From Agrostemma githago (Eukaryota; Streptophyta; Magnoliopsida; Caryophyllales; Caryophyllaceae), in contig OY288250.1 of assembly GCA_958450325.1 (NCBI GenBank), forward strand, positions 54,264,898-54,328,897: a DNA stretch of 64,000 bases, read 5' to 3'. Below are positions 49,501 to 63,700 of this stretch, one piece after another; within the stretch, counting starts at the first letter, position 1, and each line of letters starts with the position of its first letter. The notes under the pieces are model-generated. The model made no database searches and was not told the DNA's origin. It saw nothing but the letters and a program-made list of their open reading frames with translations. The position numbers were made by a program, and so were the translations under genes.

Positions 49501-49770
49501 GAACCCTAAGAGGGTATTGGTGAACGCTGTCGTGGATGTGATTCAAAGATAGGGCACTGAACCTTAAGAGTAGGGTACTGCATAAGACGGGACGGAAAAG
49601 GGTTTAGGGTTGGATTAGGCGGACCCGCTACGCGTCTCCGCCTAATCCAACCCTAAACCCTTTTCCTTATTCAAGGTCACTAAACCCGCAAGAAACTGAA
49701 CCCTAAGAGGGTATTGGTGAACCCTGTCGTGGATGTGATTTAAAGATGGGGCACTGAACCTTAAGAGTAG
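45980..49770 (+). repeat. 2492 bp offset duplication
   Basis: The block from about 45980 to 47280 reappears from about 48472 at an offset of 2492 bp. Shared rare markers are the agagttgg junction, cgcttcgcgctccgcc, gtaccctaagatggtattgg (46254, 48746), aggatactgcat and ggactcgctacgcgg. The 951 bp duplication lies inside the offset, so the larger duplication and the smaller one are nested. Confidence 0.8.
46573..48474 (+). repeat. 951 bp unit, two tandem copies
   Basis: Copies about 46573-47523 and 47524-48474, each with four long and one short monomer (46966, 47917). Shared markers at 951 bp: gacccctgtcg with gctcttaacc, ccttgttcaagg, gaatcctgtcgttgatgtg with aaaatgaggcaatg, cgcgtctccgcc after the short monomer, and catggatgtgatttaaag. 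Confidence 0.87.
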
Positions 49771-51718
49771 GGTACTGCATAAGACGGGACGGAAAAGGGT
49801 TTAGGGTTGGATTAGGCGGACCCGCTACGCGGCTCCGCATAATCCAACCCTAAACCCTTTTCCTTATTCAAGGTCACTAAACCCGCAACAAACTGAACCC
49901 TAAGAGGGTATTGGTGAACCCTGTCGTGGATGTGATTCAAAGATGGGGCACTAAACCTTAAGAGTAGGGTACTGCATAAGACGGGACGGAAAAGGGTTTA
50001 GGGTTGGATTAGGCGGACCCGCGACCTTATTCAAGATCACTAAACCCGCAAGAAACCGAACCCTAAGAGGGTATTGGTGAACGTTGTCGTGGATGTGATT
50101 CAAAGATAGGGCACTGAACCTTAAGAGTAGGGTACTGCATAAGACGGGACGGAAAAAGGTTTAGGGTTGGATTAGGCGGACCCGCTACGCGGCTCCGCCT
50201 AATCCAACCCTAAACCCTTTTCCTTATTCAAGGTCACTAAACCCGCAAGAAACTGAACCCTAAGAGGGTATTGGTGAACCCTGTCGTGGATGTGATTCAA
50301 AGATGGGGCACCGAACCTTAAGAGTAGGGTACTGCATAAGACGGAACGGAAAAGGGTTTACGGCTGGATTAGGCGTACACGCTACGCGGCTCCGCCTAAT
50401 CCAACCCTAAACCCTTTCCTTATTCAAGGTCGCAAAACCCGCAAGAAACTTAACCCTAAGAGGGTATTGGTGAACCCTGTCGTGGATGTGAATCAAAGAT
50501 GGGGCACTGAACCTTAAGAGTAGGGTACTGCATAAGACGGGACGGAAAAGGGTTTAGGGTTGGATTAGGCGGACCCGCTACGCGGCTCCGCCTAATCCAA
50601 CCCTAAACCCTTTTCCTTATTCAAGGTCACTAAACCCGCAAGAAACTGAACCCTAAGAGGGTATTGGTGAACCCTGTCGTGGATGTGATTTAAAGATGGC
50701 GCACTGAACCTTAAGAGTAGGGTACTGCATAAGACGGGACGAAAAAGGGTTTAGGGTTGGATTAGGCGGACTCGCTACGCGGCTCCGCCTAATCCAACCC
50801 TAAACCCTTTTCCTTATTCAAGGTTACTAAACCCGCAAGAAACTGAACCCTAAGACGGTATTGGTGACCCCTGTCGTGGATGTGATTCAAAGATGGGGCT
50901 CTTAACCTAAAGAGTAGGGTACTGCATAAGACGGGACGGAAAAGGGTTTACGGTTGGATTAGGCGTACCCGCTACGCGGCTCCGCCTAATCCAACCCTAA
51001 ACCCTTTTCCTTGTTCAAGGTCACTAAACCCGCAACAAACTGAACCCTAAGAAGGTATTGGTGAATCCTGTCGTTGATGTGATTCAAAAATGAGGCAATG
51101 AACCTTAAGAGTAGGGTACTGCATAAGACGGGACGGAAAAGGGTTTAGGGTTGGATTAGGCGGACCCGCGACCTTATTCAAGATCACTAAACCCGCAAGA
51201 AACCGAACCCTAAGAGGGTATTGGTGAACGCTGTCGTGGATGTGATTCAAAGATAGGGCACTGAACCTTAAGAGTAGGGTACTGCATAAGACGGGACGGA
51301 AAAGGGTTTAGGGTTGTATTAGGCGGACCCGCTACGCGTCTCCGCCTAATCCAACCCTAAACCCTTTTCCTTATTCAAGGTCACTAAACCCGCAAGAAAC
51401 TGAACCCTAAGAGGGTATTGGTGAACCCTGTCGTGGATGTGATTTAAAGATGGGGCACTGAACCTTAAGAGTAGGGTACTGCATAAGACGGGACGGAAAA
51501 GGGTTTAGGGTTGGATTAGGCGGACCCGCTACGCGGCTCCGCATAATCCAACCCTAAACCCTTTTCCTTATTCAAGGTCACTAAACCCGCAACAAACTGA
51601 ACCCTAAGAGGGTATTGGTGAACCCTGTCGTGGATGTGATTCAAAGATGGGGCACTAAACCTTAAGAGTAGGGTACTGCATAAGACGGGACGGAAAAGGG
51701 TTTAGGGTTGGATTAGGC

Positions 51719-52044
51719 GGACCCGCGACCTTATTCAAGATCACTAAACCCGCAAGAAACCGAACCCTAAGAGGGTATTGGTGAACGTTGTCGTGGATGT
51801 GATTCAAAGATAGGGCACTGAACCTTAAGAGTAGGGTACTGCATAAGACGGGACGGAAAAGGGTTTAGGGTTGGATTAGGCGGACCCGCGACCTTATTCA
51901 AGATCACTAAACCCGCAAGAAACCGAACCCTAAGAGGGTATTGGTGAACGTTGTCGTGGATGTGATTCAAAGATAGGGCACTGAACCTTAAGAGTAGGGT
52001 ACTGCATAAGACGGGACGGAAAAAGGTTTAGGGTTGGATTAGGC
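51719..52044 (+). repeat. Doublet of short monomers
   Basis: Two 163 bp monomers (51719, 51882) stand directly in tandem, both of standard short type. The only other doublet I found is at 53586-53911 in the next HOR unit; flanking units have a single short monomer at this place. Most likely one unequal exchange made the doublet and the 1867 bp unit was then duplicated. Confidence 0.92.
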
Positions 52045-53585
52045 GGACCCGCTACGCGGCTCCGCCTAATCCAACCCTAAACCCTTTTCCTTACTCAAGG
52101 TCACTAAACCCGCAAGAAACTGAACCCTAAGAGGGTATTGGTGAACCCTGTCGTGGATGTGATTCAAAGATGGGGCACCGAACCTTAAGAGTAGGGTACT
52201 GCATAAGACGGAACGGAAAAGGGTTTACGGCTGGATTAGGCGTACACGCTACGCGGCTCCGCCTAATCCAACCCTAAACCCTTTCCTTATTCAAGGTCGC
52301 AAAACCCGCAAGAAACTTAACCCTAAGAGGGTATTGGTGAACCCTGTCGTGGATGTGAATCAAAGATGGGGCACTGAACCTTAAGAGTAGGGTACTGCAT
52401 AAGACGGGACGGAAAAGGGTTTAGGGTTGGATTAGGCGGACCCGCTACGCGGCTCCGCCTAATCCAACCCTAAACCCTTTTCCTTATTCAAGGTCACTAA
52501 ACCCGCAAGAAACTGAACCCTAAGAGGGTATTGGTGAACCCTGTCGTGGATGTGATTTAAAGATGGCGCACTGAACCTTAAGAGTAGGGTACTGCATAAG
52601 ACGGGACGGAAAAGGGTTTAGGGTTGGATTAGGCGGACTCGCTACGCGGCTCCGCCTAATCCAACCCTAAACCCTTTTCCTTATTCAAGGTTACTAAACC
52701 CGCAAGAAACTGAACCCTAAGACGGTATTGGTGACCCCTGTCGTGGATGTGATTCAAAGATGGGGCTCTTAACCTAAAGAGTAGGGTACTGCATAAGACG
52801 GGACGGAAAAGGGTTTACGGTTGGATTAGGCGTACCCGCTACGCGGCTCCGCCTAATCCAACCCTAAACCCTTTTCCTTGTTCAAGGTCACTAAACCCGC
52901 AACAAACTGAACCCTAAGAAGGTATTGGTGAATCCTGTCGTTGATGTGATTCAAAAATGAGGCAATGAACCTTAAGAGTAGGGTACTGCATAAGACGGGA
53001 CGGAAAAGGGTTTAGGGTTGGATTAGGCGGACCCGCGACCTTATTCAAGATCACTAAACCCGCAAGAAACCGAACCCTAAGAGGGTATTGGTGAACGCTG
53101 TCGTGGATGTGATTCAAAGATAGGGCACTGAACCTTAAGAGTAGGGTACTGCATAAGACGGGACGGAAAAGGGTTTAGGGTTGGATTAGGCGGACCCGCT
53201 ACGCGTCTCCGCCTAATCCAACCCTAAACCCTTTTCCTTATTCAAGGTCACTAAACCCGCAAGAAACTGAACCCTAAGAGGGTATTGGTGAACCCTGTCG
53301 TGGATGTGATTTAAAGATGGGGCACTGAACCTTAAGAGTAGGGTACTGCATAAGACGGGACGGAAAAGGGTTTAGGGTTGGATTAGGCGGACCCGCTACG
53401 CGGCTCCGCATAATCCAACCCTAAACCCTTTTCCTTATTCAAGGTCACTAAACCCGCAACAAACTGAACCCTAAGAGGGTATTGGTGAACCCTGTCGTGG
53501 ATGTGATTCAAAGATGGGGCACTAAACCTTAAGAGTAGGGTACTGCATAAGACGGGACGGAAAAGGGTTTAGGGTTGGATTAGGC

Positions 53586-53911
53586 GGACCCGCGACCTTA
53601 TTCAAGATCACTAAACCCGCAAGAAACCGAACCCTAAGAGGGTATTGGTGAACGTTGTCGTGGATGTGATTCAAAGATAGGGCACTGAACCTTAAGAGTA
53701 GGGTACTGCATAAGACGGGACGGAAAAGGGTTTAGGGTTGGATTAGGCGGACCCGCGACCTTATTCAAGATCACTAAACCCGCAAGAAACCGAACCCTAA
53801 GAGGGTATTGGTGAACGTTGTCGTGGATGTGATTCAAAGATAGGGCACTGAACCTTAAGAGTAGGGTACTGCATAAGACGGGACGGAAAAAGGTTTAGGG
53901 TTGGATTAGGC
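53586..53911 (+). repeat. Doublet of short monomers, second occurrence
   Basis: It occupies the same position in the HOR as the doublet 1867 bp upstream. Flanking variants (cactaaacc before, aaaaaggtttag after, then ccttactcaagg) match, which supports copying of the whole 1867 bp unit. Confidence 0.92.
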
Positions 53912-56900
53912 GGACCCGCTACGCGGCTCCGCCTAATCCAACCCTAAACCCTTTTCCTTACTCAAGGTCACTAAACCCGCAAGAAACTGAACCCTAAGAG
54001 GGTATTGGTGAACCCTGTCGTGGATGTGATTCAAAGATGGGGCACCGAACCTTAAGAGTAGGGTACTGCATAAGACGGAACGGAAAAGGGTTTACGGCTG
54101 GATTAGGCGTACACGCTACGCGGCTCCGCCTAATCCAACCCTAAACCCTTTCCTTATTCAAGGTCGCAAAACCCGCAAGAAACTTAACCCTAAGAGGGTA
54201 TTGGTGAACCCTGTCGTGGATGTGAATCAAAGATGGGGCACTGAACCTTAAGAGTAGGGTACTGCATAAGACGGGACGGAAAAGGGTTTAGGGTTGGATT
54301 AGGCGGACCCGCTACGCGGCTCCGCCTAATCCAACCCTAAACCCTTTTCCTTATTCAAGGTCACTAAACCCGCAAGAAACTGAACCCTAAGAGGGTATTG
54401 GTGAACCCTGTCGTGGATGTGATTTAAAGATGGCGCACTGAACCTTAAGAGTAGGGTACTGCATAAGACGGGACGGAAAAGGGTTTAGGGTTGGATTAGG
54501 CGGACTCGCTACGCGGCTCCGCCTAATCCAACCCTAAACCCTTTTCCTTATTCAAGGTTACTAAACCCGCAAGAAACTGAACCCTAAGACGGTATTGGTG
54601 ACCCCTGTCGTGGATGTGATTCAAAGATGGGGCTCTTAACCTAAAGAGTAGGGTACTGCATAAGACGGGACGGAAAAGGGTTTACGGTTGGATTAGGCGT
54701 ACCCGCTACGCGGCTCCGCCTAATCCAACCCTAAACCCTTTTCCTTGTTCAAGGTCACTAAACCCGCAACAAACTGAACCCTAAGAAGGTATTGGTGAAT
54801 CCTGTCGTTGATGTGATTCAAAAATGAGGCAATGAACCTTAAGAGTAGGGTACTGCATAAGACGGGACGGAAAAGGGTTTAGGGTTGGATTAGGCGGACC
54901 CGCGACCTTATTCAAGATCACTAAACCCGCAAGAAACCGAACCCTAAGAGGGTATTGGTGAACGCTGTCGTGGATGTGATTCAAAGATAGGGCACTGAAC
55001 CTTAAGAGTAGGGTACTGCATAAGACGGGACGGAAAAGGGTTTAGGGTTGGATTAGGCGGACCCGCTACGCGTCTCCGCCTAATCCAACCCTAAACCCTT
55101 TTCCTTATTCAAGGTCACTAAACCCGCAAGAAACTGAACCCTAAGAGGGTATTGGTGAACCCTGTCGTGGATGTGATTTAAAGATGGGGCACTGAACCTT
55201 AAGAGTAGGGTACTGCATAAGACGGGACGGAAAAGGGTTTAGGGTTGGATTAGGCGGACCCGCTACGCGGCTCCGCATAATCCAACCCTAAACCCTTTTC
55301 CTTATTCAAGGTCACTAAACCCGCAACAAACTGAACCCTAAGAGGGTATTGGTGAACCCTGTCGTGGATGTGATTCAAAGATGGGGCACTAAACCTTAAG
55401 AGTAGGGTACTGCATAAGACGGGACGGAAAAGGGTTTAGGGTTGGATTAGGCGGACCCGCGACCTTATTCAAGATCACTAAACCCGCAAGAAACCGAACC
55501 CTAAGAGGGTATTGGTGAACGTTGTCGTGGATGTGATTCAAAGATAGGGCACTGAACCTTAAGAGTAGGGTACTGCATAAGACGGGACGGAAAAAGGTTT
55601 AGGGTTGGATTAGGCGGACCCGCTACGCGGCTCCGCCTAATCCAACCCTAAACCCTTTTCCTTATTCAAGGTCACTAAACCCGCAAGAAACTGAACCCTA
55701 AGAGGGTATTGGTGAACCCTGTCGTGGATGTGATTCAAAGATGGGGCACCGAACCTTAAGAGTAGGGTACTGCATAAGACGGAACGGAAAAGGGTTTAGG
55801 GCTGGATTAGGCGTACACGCTACGCGGCTCCGCCTAATCCAACCCTAAACCCTTTCCTTATTCAAGGTCGCAAAACCCGCAAGAAACTTAACCCTAAGAG
55901 GGTATTGGTGAACCCTGTCGTGGATGTGAATCAAAGATGAGGCACTGAACCTTAAGAGTAGGGTACTGCATAAGACGGGACGGAAAAGGGTTTAGGGTTG
56001 GATTAGGCGGACCCGCTACGCGGCTCCGCCTAATCCAACCCTAAACCCTTTTCCTTATTCAAGGTCACTAAACCCGCAAGAAACTGAACCCTAAGAGGGT
56101 ATTGGTGAACCCTGTCGTGGATGTGATTTAAAGATGGCGCACTGAACCTTAAGAGTAGGGTACTGCATAAGACGGGACGGAAAAGGGTTTAGGGTTGGAT
56201 TAGGCGGACTCGCTACGCGGCTCCGCCTAATCCAACCCTAAACCCTTTTCCTTATTCAAGGTTACTAAACCCGCAAGAAACTGAACCCTAAGACGGTATT
56301 GGTGACCCCTGTCGTGGATGTGATTCAAAGATGGGGCTCTTAACCTAAAGAGTAGGGTACTGCATAAGACGGGACGGAAAAGGGTTTACGGTTGGATTAG
56401 GCGTACCCGCTACGCGGCTCCGCCTAATCCAACCCTAAACCCTTTTCCTTGTTCAAGGTCACTAAACCCGCAACAAACTGAACCCTAAGAAGGTATTGGT
56501 GAATCCTGTCGTTGATGTGATTCAAAAATGAGGCAATGAACCTTAAGAGTAGGGTACTGCATAAGACGGGACGGAAAAGGGTTTAGGGTTGGATTAGGCG
56601 GACCCGCGACCTTATTCAAGATCACTAAACCCGCAAGAAACCGAACCCTAAGAGGGTATTGGTGAACGCTGTCGTGGATGTGATTCAAAGATAGGGCACT
56701 GAACCTTAAGAGTAGGGTACTGCATAAGACGGGACGGAAAAGGGTTTAGGGTTGGATTAGGCGGACCCGCTACGCGTCTCCGCCTAATCCAACCCTAAAC
56801 CCTTTTCCTTATTAAAGGTCACTAAACCCGCAAGAAACTGAACCCTAAGAGGGTATTGGTGAACCCTGTCGTGGATGTGATTTAAAGATGGGGCACTGAA

Positions 56901-57712
56901 CCTTAAGAGTAGGGTACTGCATAAGACGGGACGGAAAAGGGTTTAGGGTTGGATTAGGCGGACCCGCTACGCGGCTCCGCATAATCCAACCCTAAACCCT
57001 TTTCCTTATTCAAGGTCACTAAACCCGCAACAAACTGAACCCTAAGAGGGTATTGGTGAACCCTGTCGTGGATGTGATTCAAAGATGGGGCACTAAACCT
57101 TAAGAGTAGGGTACTGCATAAGACGGGACGGAAAAGGGTTTAGGGTTGGATTAGGCGGACCCGCGACCTTATTCAAGATCACTAAACCCGCAAGAAACCG
57201 AACCCTAAGAGGGTATTGGTGAACGTTGTCGTGGATGTGATTCAAAGATAGGGCACTGAACCTTAAGAGTAGGGTACTGCATAAGACGGGACGGAAAAAG
57301 GTTTAGGGTTGGATTAGGCGGACCCGCTACGCGGCTCCGCCTAATCCAACCCTAAACCCTTTTCCTTATTCAAGGTCACTAAACCCGCAAGAAACTGAAC
57401 CCTAAGAGGGTATTGGTGAACCCTGTCGTGGATGTGATTCAAAGATGGGGCACCGAACCTTAAGAGTAGGGTACTGCATAAGACGGAACGGAAAAGGGTT
57501 TAGGGCTGGATTAGGCGTACACGCTACGCGGCTCCGCCTAATCCAACCCTAAACCCTTTCCTTATTCAAGGTCGCAAAACCCGCAAGAAACTTAACCCTA
57601 AGAGGGTATTGGTGAACCCTGTCGTGGATGTGAATCAAAGATGGGGCACTGAACCTTAAGAGTAGGGTACTGCATAAGACGGGACGGAAAAGGGTTTAGG
57701 GTTGGATTAGGC

Positions 57713-60700
57713 GGCCCCGCTACGCGGCTCCGCCTAATCCAACCCTAAACCCTTTTCCTTATTCAAGGTCACTAAACCCGCAAGAAACTGAACCCTAAGA
57801 GGGTATTGGTGAACCCTGTCGTGGATGTGATTCAAAGATGGGGCACCGAACCTTAAGAGTAGGGTACTGCATAAGACGGAACGGAAAAGGGTTTAGGGCT
57901 GGATTAGGCGTACACGCTACGCGGCTCCGCCTAATCCAACCCTAAACCCTTTCCTTATTCAAGGTCACAAAACCCGCAAGAAACTGAACCCTAAGAGGGT
58001 ATTGGTGAACCCTGTCGTGGATGTGAATCAAAGATGGGGCACTGAACCTTAAGAGTAGGGTACTGCATAAGACGGGACGGAAAAGGGTTTAGGGTTGGGT
58101 TAGGCGGACCCGCTACGCGGCTCCGCATAATCCAACCCTAAACCCTTTTCCTTATTCAAGGTCACTAAACCCGCAACAAACTGAACCCTAAGAGGGTATT
58201 GGTGAACCCTGTCGTGGATGTGATTCAAAGATGGGGCACTAAACCTTAAGAGTAGGGTACTGCATAAGACGGGACGGAAAAGGGTTTAGGGTTGGATTAG
58301 GCGGACCCGCGACCTTATTCAAGATCACTAAACCCGCAAGAAACTGAACCCTAAGAGAGTATTGGTGAACGCTGTCGTGGATGTGATTCAAAGATAGGGC
58401 ACTGAACCTTAAGAGTAGGGTACTGCATAAGACGGGACGGAAAAGGGTTTAGGGTTGGATTAGGCGGACCCGCTACGCGGCTCCGCCTAATCCAACCCTA
58501 AACCCTTTTCCTTATTCAAGGTTACTAAACCAGCAAGAAACTGAACCCTAAGAGGGTATTGGTGACCCCTGTCGTGGATGTGATTCAAAGATGGGGCTCT
58601 TAACCTAAAGAGTAGGGTACTGCATAAGACGGGACGGAAAAGGGTTTACGGTTGGATTAGGCGTACCCGCTACGCGGCTCCGCCTAATCCAACCCTAAAC
58701 CCTTTTCCTTGTTCAAGGTCACTAAACCCGCAACAAACTGAACCCTAAGAGGGTATTGGTGAACCCTGTCGTGGATGTGATTCAAAGATGGGGCACTGAA
58801 CCTTAAGAGTAGGATACTGCATAAGACGGGACGGAAAAGGGTTTAGGGTTGGATTAGGCGTACCCGCTACGCGGCTCCGCCTAATCCAACCCTAAACCCT
58901 TTTCCTTATTCAAGGTCACTAAACCCGCAAGAAACTGAACCCTAAGAGGGTATTGGTGAACGCTGTCGTGGATGTGATTTAAAGATGGCGCACTGAACCT
59001 TAAGAGTAGGGTACTGCATAAGACGGGACGGAAAAGGGTTTAGGGTTGGATTAGGCGGACTCGCTACGCGGCTCCGCCTAATCCAACCCTAAACCCTTTT
59101 CCTTATTCAAGGTTACTAAACCCGCAAGAAACTGAACCCTAAGAGGGTATTGGTGACCCCTGTCGTGGATGTGATTCAAAGATGGGGCTCTTAACCTAAA
59201 GAGTAGGGTACTGCATAAGACGGGACGGAAAAGGGTTTACGGTTGGATTAGGCGTACCCTCTACGCGGCTCCACCTAATCCAACCCTAAACCCTTTTCCT
59301 TGTTCAAGGTCACTAAACCCGCAACAAACTGAACCCTAAGAGGGTATTGGTGAATCCTGTCGTTGATGTGATTCAAAAATGAGGCAATGAACCTTAAGAG
59401 TAGGGTACTGCATAAGACGGGACGGAAAAGGGTTTAGGGTTGGATTAGGCGGACCCGCGACCTTATTCAAGATCACTAAACCCGCAAGAAACCGAACCCT
59501 AAGAGGGTATTGGTGAACGCTGTCGTGGATGTGATTCAAAGATAGGGCACTGAACCTTAAGAGTAGGGTACTGCATAAGACGGGACGGAAAAGGGTTTAG
59601 GGTTGGATTAGGCGGACCCGCTACGCGTCTCCGCCTAATCCAACCCTAAACCCTTTTCCTTATTCAAGGTCACTAAACCCGCAAGAAACTGAACCCTAAG
59701 AGGGTATTGGTGAACCCTGTCGTGGATGTGATTTAAAGATGGGGCACTGAACCTTAAGAGTAGGGTACTGCATAAGACGGGACGGAAAAGGGTTTAGGGT
59801 TGGATTAGGCGGACCCGCTACGCGGCTCCGCATAATCCAACCCTAAACCCTTTTCCTTATTCAAGGTCACTAAACCAGCAACAAACTGAACCCTAAGAGG
59901 GTATTGGTGAACCCTGTCGTGGATGTGATTCAAAGATGGGGCACTAAACCTTAAGAGTAGGGTACTGCATAAGACGGGACAGAAAAGGGTTTAGGGTTGG
60001 ATTAGGCGGACCCGCGACCTTATTCAAGATCACTAAACCCGCAAGAAACCGAACCCTAAGAGGGTATTGGTGAACGTTGTCGTGGATGTGATTCAAAGAT
60101 AGGGCACTGAACCTTAAGAGTAGGGTACTGCATAAGACGGGACGGAAAAAGGTTTAGGGTTGGATTAGGCGGACCCGCTACGCGGCTCCGCCTAATCCAA
60201 CCCTAAACCCTTTTCCTTATTCAAGGTCACTAAACCCGCAAGAAACTGAACCCTAAGAGGGTATTGGTGAACCCTGTCGTGGATGTGATTCAAAGATGGG
60301 GCACCGAACCTTAAGAGTAGGGTACTGCATAAGACGGAACGGAAAAGGGTTTAGGGCTGGATTAGGCGTACACGCTACGCGGCTCCGCCTAATCCAACCC
60401 TAAACCCTTTCCTTATTCAAGGTCGCAAAACCCGCAAGAAACTTAACCCTAAGAGGGTATTGGTGAACCCTGTCGTGGATGTGAATCAAAGATGGGGCAC
60501 TGAACCTTAAGAGTAGGGTACTGCATAAGACGGGACGGAAAAGGGTTTAGGGTTGGATTAGGCGGACCCGCTACGCGGCTCCGCCTAATCCAACCCTAAA
60601 CCCTTTTCCTTATTCAAGGTCACTAAACCCGCAAGAAACTGAACCCTAAGAGGGTATTGGTGAACCCTGTCGTGGATGTGATTCAAAGATGGGGCACCGA

Positions 60701-63700
60701 ACCTTAAGAGTAGGGTACTGCATAAGACGGAACGGAAAAGGGTTTAGGGCTGGATTAGGCGTACACGCTACGCGGCTCCGCCTAATCCAACCCTAAACCC
60801 TTTCCTTATTCAAGGTCACAAAACCCGCAAGAAACTGAACCCTAAGAGGGTATTGGTGAACCCTGTCGTGGATGTGAATCAAAGATGGGGCACTGAACCT
60901 TAAGAGTAGGGTACTGCATAAGACGGGACGGAAAAGGGTTTAGGGTTGGGTTAGGCGGACCCGCTACGCGGCTCCGCATAATCCAACCCTAAACCCTTTT
61001 CCTTATTCAAGGTCACTAAACCCGCAACAAACTGAACCCTAAGAGGGTATTGGTGAACCCTGTCGTGGATGTGATTCAAAGATGGGGCACTGAACCTTAA
61101 GAGTAGGGTACTGCATAAGACGGGACGGAAAAGGGTTTAGGGTTGGATTAGGCGGACCCGCGACCTTATTCAAGATCACTAAACCCGCAAGAAACCGAAC
61201 CCTAAGAGGGTATTGGTGAACATTGTCGTGGATGTGATTCAAAGATAGGGCACTGAACCTTAAGAGTAGGGTACTGCATAAGACGGGACGGAAAAGGGTT
61301 TAGGGTTGGATTAGGCGTACCCGCTACGCGGCTCCGCCTAATCCAACCCTAAACCCTTTTCCTTATTCAAGGTCACTAAACCCGCAAGAAACTGAACCCT
61401 AAGAGGGTATTGGTGAACCCTGTCGTGGATGTGATTCAAAGATGGGGCACCGAACCTTAAGAGTAGGGTACTGCATAAGACGGAACGGAAAAGGGTTTAG
61501 GGCTGGATTAGGCGTACACGCTACGCGGCTCCGCCTAATCCAACCCTAAACCCTTTCCTTATTCAAGGTCACAAAACCCGCAAGAAACTGAACCCTAAGA
61601 GGGTATTGGTGAACCCTGTCGTGGATGGGAATCAAAGATGGGGCACTGAACCTTAAGAGTAGGGTACTGCATAAGACGGGACGGAAAAGGGTTTAGGGTT
61701 GGATTAGGCGGACCCGCTACGCGGCTCCGCCTAATCCAACCCTAAACCCTTTTCCTTATTCAAGGTCACTAAACCCGCAAGAAACTGAACCCTAAGAGGG
61801 TATTGGTGAACCCTGTCGTGGATGTGATTCAAAGATGGGGCACCGAACCTTAAGAGTAGGGTACTGCATAAGACGGAACGGAAAAGGGTTTAGGGCTGGA
61901 TTAGGCGTACACGCTACGCGGCTCCGCCTAATCCAACCCTAAACCCTTTCCTTATTCAAGGTCACAAAACCCGCAAGAAACTGAACCCTAAGAGGGTATT
62001 GGTGAACCCTGTCGTGGATGTGAATCAAAGATGGGGCACTGAACCTTAAGAGTAGGGTACTGCATAAGACGGGACGGAAAAGGGTTTAGGGTTGGGTTAG
62101 GCGGACCCGCTACGCGGCTCCGCATAATCCAACCCTAAACCCTTTTCCTTATTCAAGGTCACTAAACCCGCAACAAACTGAACCCTAAGAGGGTATTGGT
62201 GAACCCTGTCGTGGATGTGATTCAAAGATGGGGCACTGAACCTTAAGAGTAGGGTACTGCATAAGACGGGACGGAAAAGGGTTTAGGGTTGGGTTAGGCG
62301 GACCCACTACGCGGCTCCGCATAATCCAACCCTAAACCCTTTTCCTTATTCAAGGTCACTAAACCCGCAACAAACTGAACCCTAAGAGGGTATTGGTGAA
62401 CCCTGTCGTGGATGTGATTCAAAGATGGGACACTGAACCTTAAGAGTAGGGTACTGCATAAGACGGGACGGAAAAGGGTTTAGGGTTGGATTAGGCGGAC
62501 CCGCGACCTTATTCAAGATCACTAAACCCGCAAGAAACCGAACCCTAAGAGGGTATTGGTGAACATTGTCGTGGATGTGATTCAAAGATAGGGCACTGAA
62601 CCTTAAGAGTAGGGTACTGCATAAGACGGGACGGAAAAGGGTTTAGGGTTGGATTAGGCGTACCCGCTACGCGGCTCCGCCTAATCCAACCCTAAACCCT
62701 TTTCCTTATTCAAGGTCACTAAACCCGCAAGAAACTGAACCCTAAGAGGGTATTGGTGAACCCTGTCGTGGATGTGATTCAAAGATGGGGCACCGAACCT
62801 TAAGAGTAGGGTACTGCATAAGACAGAACGGAAAAGGGTTTAGGGCTGGATTAGGCGTACACGCTACGCGGCTCCGCCTAATCCAACCCTAAACCCTTTC
62901 CTTATTCAAGGTCACAAAACCCGCAAGAAACTGAACCCTAAGAGGGTATTGGTGAACCCTGTCGTGGATGGGAATCAAAGATGGGGCACTGAACCTTAAG
63001 AGTAGGGTACTGCATAAGACGGGACGGAAAAGGGTTTAGGGTTGGATTAGGCGGACCCGCTACGCGGCTCCGCCTAATCCAACCCTAAACCCTTTTCCTT
63101 ATTCAAGGTCACTAAACCCGCAAGAAACTGAACCCTAAGAGGGTATTGGTGAACCCTGTCGTGGATGTGATTCAAAGATGGGGCACCGAACCTTAAGAGT
63201 AGGGTACTGCATAAGACGGAACGGAAAAGGGTTTAGGGCTGGATTAGGCGTACACGCTACGCGGCTCCGCCTAATCCAACCCTAAACCCTTTCCTTATTC
63301 AAGGTCACAAAACCCGCAAGAAACTGAACCCTAAGAGGGTATTGGTGAACCCTGTCGTGGATGTGAATCAAAGATGGGGCACTGAACCTTAAGAGTAGGG
63401 TACTGCATAAGACGGGACGGAAAAGGGTTTAGGGTTGGGTTAGGCGGACCCGCTACGCGGCTCCGCATAATCCAACCCTAAACCCTTTTCCTTATTCAAG
63501 GTCACTAAACCCGCAACAAACTGAACCCTAAGAGGGTATTGGTGAACCCTGTCGTGGATGTGATTCAAAGATGGGGCACTGAACCTTAAGAGTAGGGTAC
63601 TGCATAAGACGGGACGGAAAAGGGTTTAGGGTTGGATTAGGCGGACCCGCGACCTTATTCAAGATCACTAAACCCGCAAGAAACCGAACCCTAAGAGGGT

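Larger units (their letters stand above)
49458..57712 (+). repeat. 1704/1867 bp higher-order repeat, four full copies and a partial
   Basis: Units begin at short monomers 49458 (1704 bp), 51162 (1867), 53029 (1867), 54896 (1704) and 56600 (matching only to about 57712). Order: short, cgcgtctccgcc long with gatttaaag, ccgcataatcc long with cactaaacc, short (one or two), aaaaaggtttag junction, caccgaac long, gtacacgc long with gtcgcaaaacc and gaatcaaag, gatggcgc long, ggactcgc long with gacccctg, and ccttgttcaagg long with gaatcctgtcgttg. The 163 bp difference between unit lengths is one extra short monomer. Confidence 0.92.
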
